Below, in pieces: positions 60,405-64,000 of a DNA stretch of 64,000 nt (position 1 is its first letter; the number at the start of each line of letters is the position of its first letter). The position numbers and the translations under genes are program-made. The notes under the pieces were generated by a model. The model made no database searches and was not told the origin of the DNA. It worked only from the letters and a program-made list of their open reading frames with translations. This DNA comes from Septoria linicola. Its lineage: Eukaryota; Ascomycota; Dothideomycetes; Mycosphaerellales; Mycosphaerellaceae. Location: the NCBI GenBank assembly GCA_024114885.1, contig CP099423.1, forward strand, positions 1,054,001-1,118,000, written 5' to 3'.

Positions 60405-63400
60405 GCTTAGAGTTATCTTTTGTATATCTCTTATACAAGGTAGAGCTACCTTACAAACTCCTGAAACTATAGTCCATTCTTTAACTTAGTAAGACTATCT
60501 ACTACTATCTCTTTTGTGTTCACATATTCTATAGAGATAAGTCTGTTCTACTAGAGCTTTCTTATAGCATTGTATGAGATATCAATATATTTAGACTTGT
60601 TATAAATATGTGAGTCCTTAACTAGAGTAAGGGTAGCTTAGTTATTACCTTTTAGCTAAATTGGCCTAATTCTAGTAATAGTTTCCTAGTTACTAAGGAT
60701 CCTTAGTTAGTAAGAACATTCTCCTACTAACTCTAGGTATCTAAGCTCTCTTAAAAGAGTACTAAGGAACTATAACTATTTTATATATACTTCTATAGCT
60801 ATGTATTTAGCTTCTATTATAGATGTAGCTATAGATTTCTGCTTCTTACTTATCTAGGAGATTAGTGTACTATAAAGGAAGAAGATATATCCAAGGATTA
60901 AGACTCTATTAGTCTTGTCTATTATATAGTTAGAGTCTATATATCTAGTAAGGCAGCCTTAACTATTCCTTGAGTATCTTAGACCAAGGTCTAGGTTTGA
61001 TCTCAGGTATCTAGTTAGCTTCTTTAGAGCCTTCATATGTCCTACTATTAGATTACTAATATAGGAGCTTAATCTTCTAAGGGCAAATAAAATGTCTGGT
61101 CTTATAATAGTTACAAGCTATATCTATGTTCTAATAATAGATTAGTACTCCTATTTGTTACACCTTTTATTATTTAGTCTAGTAGGCTTTAGACTTTCAT
61201 AGCTGTCTATTAGTGAAAGAGTTAGTAATATAGTCTCTTGACCTATTCCTATCTTAGCTAGGTTCTCTTAGATGTAGTACTTCTAGTCAAGTTTCAGCTA
61301 GCCTTGCTGTCTGTTTCTTATTAGTCTTATTCTAAGAATCTTGTCTAGTTCTCTAAGATCTTTAATCTTAAAGACCTTACTAAGTTAGTCTTTAAACTAG
61401 AGGACATCTTCTAGTCTCTCTATAGTAATAGGTATGTCATTAATATAGATTAGGATCATTAGGTCTTTCCTTTTCTTATAGATTAGAAGACATAGGTCCA
61501 CTTCTAATTATCTGAATCCTATTCCTTTTAGCTTTAACATATATAGCTGATTCTAGTCTCTTATAGCTTACTTTAGCCTATAGAGACTCCTTAGAACTTA
61601 TAAGACTATACTAGTTAGTAGGTTAACACCTAGTAGTAGGATTATATAGATGTCCTTATATAGGGTGCTCTCTATAAATGTATTATTCATATCTACTTAG
61701 TATAGAACCAGGTCCTTCTTATAGACTATAGCTATGAATCCTCTTAGAGTATCCTACCTAACTATAAGGGCAAAAGTTTCTATATAGTCCACTCTATACT
61801 TTTAGGAGAACCCTCTTATAACTAGTCTTGCCTTGAACTTTTTAATAGCTCTACTAAGCTTTCTCTTAATATTAAAGACCTATCTTAAGGTGACTAGGTT
61901 AGCCCCTTTTAGTAGGACTACTACAGTCTAGGTGTTATTGCTTACAAGTATATCTAGCTCCTTCTAAATAGCTTCTTACTAGAGATAACCCTACTTAGGA
62001 TCACTTACTACTTCTTTATAGTTCCTTAGGATTAGAACCTCCTATTTATATATTCCTACTTCTTTAGTAGCTGAGAATGTAATCTCTTTAACTTCCTCTA
62101 AGAATTCTAGGTCCTATAGGATGCCTAGGTTAATAGAGCTTATAGCTAAGAAGAAAGCCTAATACTCTAGGAGCATTTCCTTGTCTAGCTAACTATTCTA
62201 ATCTAGCTTAAGCCTGATTAGCTTCAGCTTCTAGTCAAATCTATTAAGTTCTTAGGATGCTTTCCTCTTTCTAAGAGTTTACCTTAGGGCTGTCTACTCC
62301 TAATCTACCTCTATAGTTTCTTAGGCAGAATTCTTAGATTCTTTCTTAACTTTCCCTTAGTCTAGGAATTTTCTATACTCTCCTATATCTTCTAGTAGAG
62401 GTAGAAGTTATATAAAGAGTTTCTTTCCTTCCTAAACCTATACTAATAGCTAAGGGGGAGGAGGCTTCTACTAGCCTAGACTAGGAGCACCTAGGGTACT
62501 CCTACTAGCTTGTAGAGTAGGCTAGCTAATAGTTCTTAGCCTTCTAATAGGTCTTCTTTCTAGAGCTGAACTAGGGAGATTCTTGATCTTAATATTCAAG
62601 TCTAATTCTCTACCTAGCTTATCTTTAAAGAAGATTATATTAGTATACTACTTAATAGCCTTTATATCTAGCTCCTAGAACTTCTATACCTTTACTATAT
62701 TGTTATAGTATCTAACAAACATAGTATCCTTTCCTCTATTTATTAGTTTGTTACTCCTTACCTACTAAGGCTATGCTCTTGTATCTATATATACTACAGC
62801 TCTATATCCCTATACCTTAAGGTGAGAGACTATTAGTTTGATCCTATTAAAAGCTTTATTAGGTAAGAGCTTGAATCCCTTAATATCAGGTCTATTTAGA
62901 AGCTTGTTCCTTATATATACCTATACTTTAAGGGCTTCTAGCTAAAACTTAATAGGTATCTTACTTTCTTCAAGTATTGCTCTAATAGAGGCCTCTAATG
63001 TTTAGATAGACCTCTTAACTACTCTATTCTGGAGTGAATTATAGGCCTTAGTTAGCTTAAGAGTAATTCCAAAGTCCTTCTCCTACTATTTGATCAAAGT
63101 AGTAATCTCTCTAGCATTGTTAGCCCTTATAGACTTAAGGAGTACTACTAACTGCCTTTCTACCTTAATCCTCTAGTTCTAAAGAGTAGTTAGTGCATCT
63201 GATCTAGCCTTGAGTAGAAATGCCTATTTCTTTCTTAAGAAGTTATTAACAATCTCAAGCTACTATATAAAACCTTTTACTAATAATAGTAATAGTCTAT
63301 AGATATCCACTAATACAAGGGCTAGTCTTTCAGGTCTTCTCTTAACAGACTTACCTAGGTATTTCTTTATCTTACCTATTATATAGATCCTATACTTATA

Positions 63401-64000
63401 CTCTTCCTAGTTAGGGATTAGAATTCTTTCCTTTAGGTTAGTAACTTTATAAAGGTTTAAGAGTAACCCTCTTCCAAAGTATGCAAATCTTCTATACTAT
63501 AGCTCCTACTATTTTAGATCCTTCTCTAATAGGGCAGTATAGGCATTATTAACCTCTATAGGATTATATAGTAAGTAATATAACTTTTCCTATAGGAGAG
63601 GTGATATCTTACTAACAAATAGAACACCTCTAACTAGCTTGGTCTTTATAACTGTTTAGCTATCTAGGGAGGTAAGAGTGAAATCAGGCTTCTAGACTCT
63701 AAATTGCTTACTAAACTAATCCTATAATATAAGATTTACTCTAAGATTAGGAACAAATAGTACCCTATCAAGTAGAACTTCTCCTCCTAAGATTCCCTTT
63801 ATCTATACTAGTCTAGAGTAGGTTGTATAGAGGTATCCTCCTCCTACCTTGATCTATACTTTCTTCCTTAGTAGCTTTACTAATCTGAAGAAGGACAGTT
63901 AGTTAGTTATATAGGATGAGGTATAGGAATCTAAGAGCTATTCTTAGAGTAATAACTTGCCTTTGGCCTTAATTATAGAATAGGCCAACTTATCTTAGTT
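60405..64000 (-). pseudogene. Copia C4 pol and partial gag relic
   Basis: The same domain order as C2 on the minus strand: RNase H nearest the LTR, then RT, integrase, protease and the end of gag at the window edge. Interrupted by many TAG/TAA. Confidence 0.7.

Larger units (their letters stand above)
59491..64000 (-). mobile_element. Ty1/Copia element C4, partial (runs off the window)
   Basis: The 3' LTR (59491-59768, 278 bp) is followed by 4.2 kb of minus-strand Copia DNA colinear with C3 and C2. The window ends near the position equal to 50805 in C2, inside gag. The 5' LTR should lie about 1.8 kb beyond the window. The left flank is CTCTC (59486-59490), whose duplicate should follow the other end. 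It interrupts Gypsy B in pol. CA and TG are partly kept. Confidence 0.9.

Overview
The window looks like an accessory, AT-rich block of a filamentous ascomycete (Pezizomycotina; Dothideomycetes is a guess). About 85% of it is transposon DNA in which CpA and TpG have been almost erased and TpA is hugely over-represented. Old reading frames can still be followed, and their stops are nearly all TAG/TAA where CAG, CAA or TGG would be expected. This is the signature of repeat-induced point mutation (RIP). Only three short islands keep normal composition: about 0.7-4.2 kb, 28.4-34.1 kb, and the ends of a few genes. The intact genes have short fungal introns (GTATGT or similar donors, TAG acceptors).

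Layout. 0.1-1.4 kb: folylpolyglutamate synthase-like gene on the minus strand, readable at its 5' end and riddled with RIP stops at its 3' end. 1.7-3.6 kb: intact two-exon gene for a DUF7924-type protein with a coiled-coil tail. 4.0-20.3 kb: C-terminal half of a dynamin-like gene (minus strand), split by a Fot1/Pogo element (4148-6283) and a 13.25-kb Gypsy element (6828-20076) and ending at a second Pogo element (20286-22433). 22.4-24.2 kb: hAT remnant. 24.2-28.4 kb: truncated Copia copy C1. 28.4-34.1 kb: gene island with an EST1-like relic, a kinase relic, a conserved fungal gene with one frameshift and an intact four-exon ankyrin-repeat gene. 35.3-44.3 kb: hAT transposase relic split by complete Copia copy C3 (36329-42627, minus). 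44.3-48.05 kb: unclassified RIPed DNA with a recurring TAGTCGGTA motif. 48.05-59.49 kb: second Gypsy copy (minus), split by complete Copia copy C2 (49016-55314, plus). 59.49-64.0 kb: Copia copy C4 (minus), running off the window.

The most unusual item is the Gypsy family. The complete copy is about 13.25 kb, has 280-bp LTRs, and carries a long extra reading frame of about 1,100 codons after pol plus a possible small one before gag. Each of these units is followed by a short hairpin with TTAGTTATC / GATAACTAA arms. The order pol - spacer with about 100-bp tandem repeats - hairpin - extra frame - hairpin - LTR is repeated in the second copy, so it is not a chance nesting. The Copia family is complete enough to give exact LTRs (278 bp), 5-bp target duplications, a half-tRNA-iMet type primer site and two full copies of identical length (6299 bp). 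The Copia copies are much less RIPed than the Gypsy DNA they sit in, which orders the insertions in time.

All calls come from reading the sequence by eye. Family names rest on recalled motifs, and relic boundaries are approximate.
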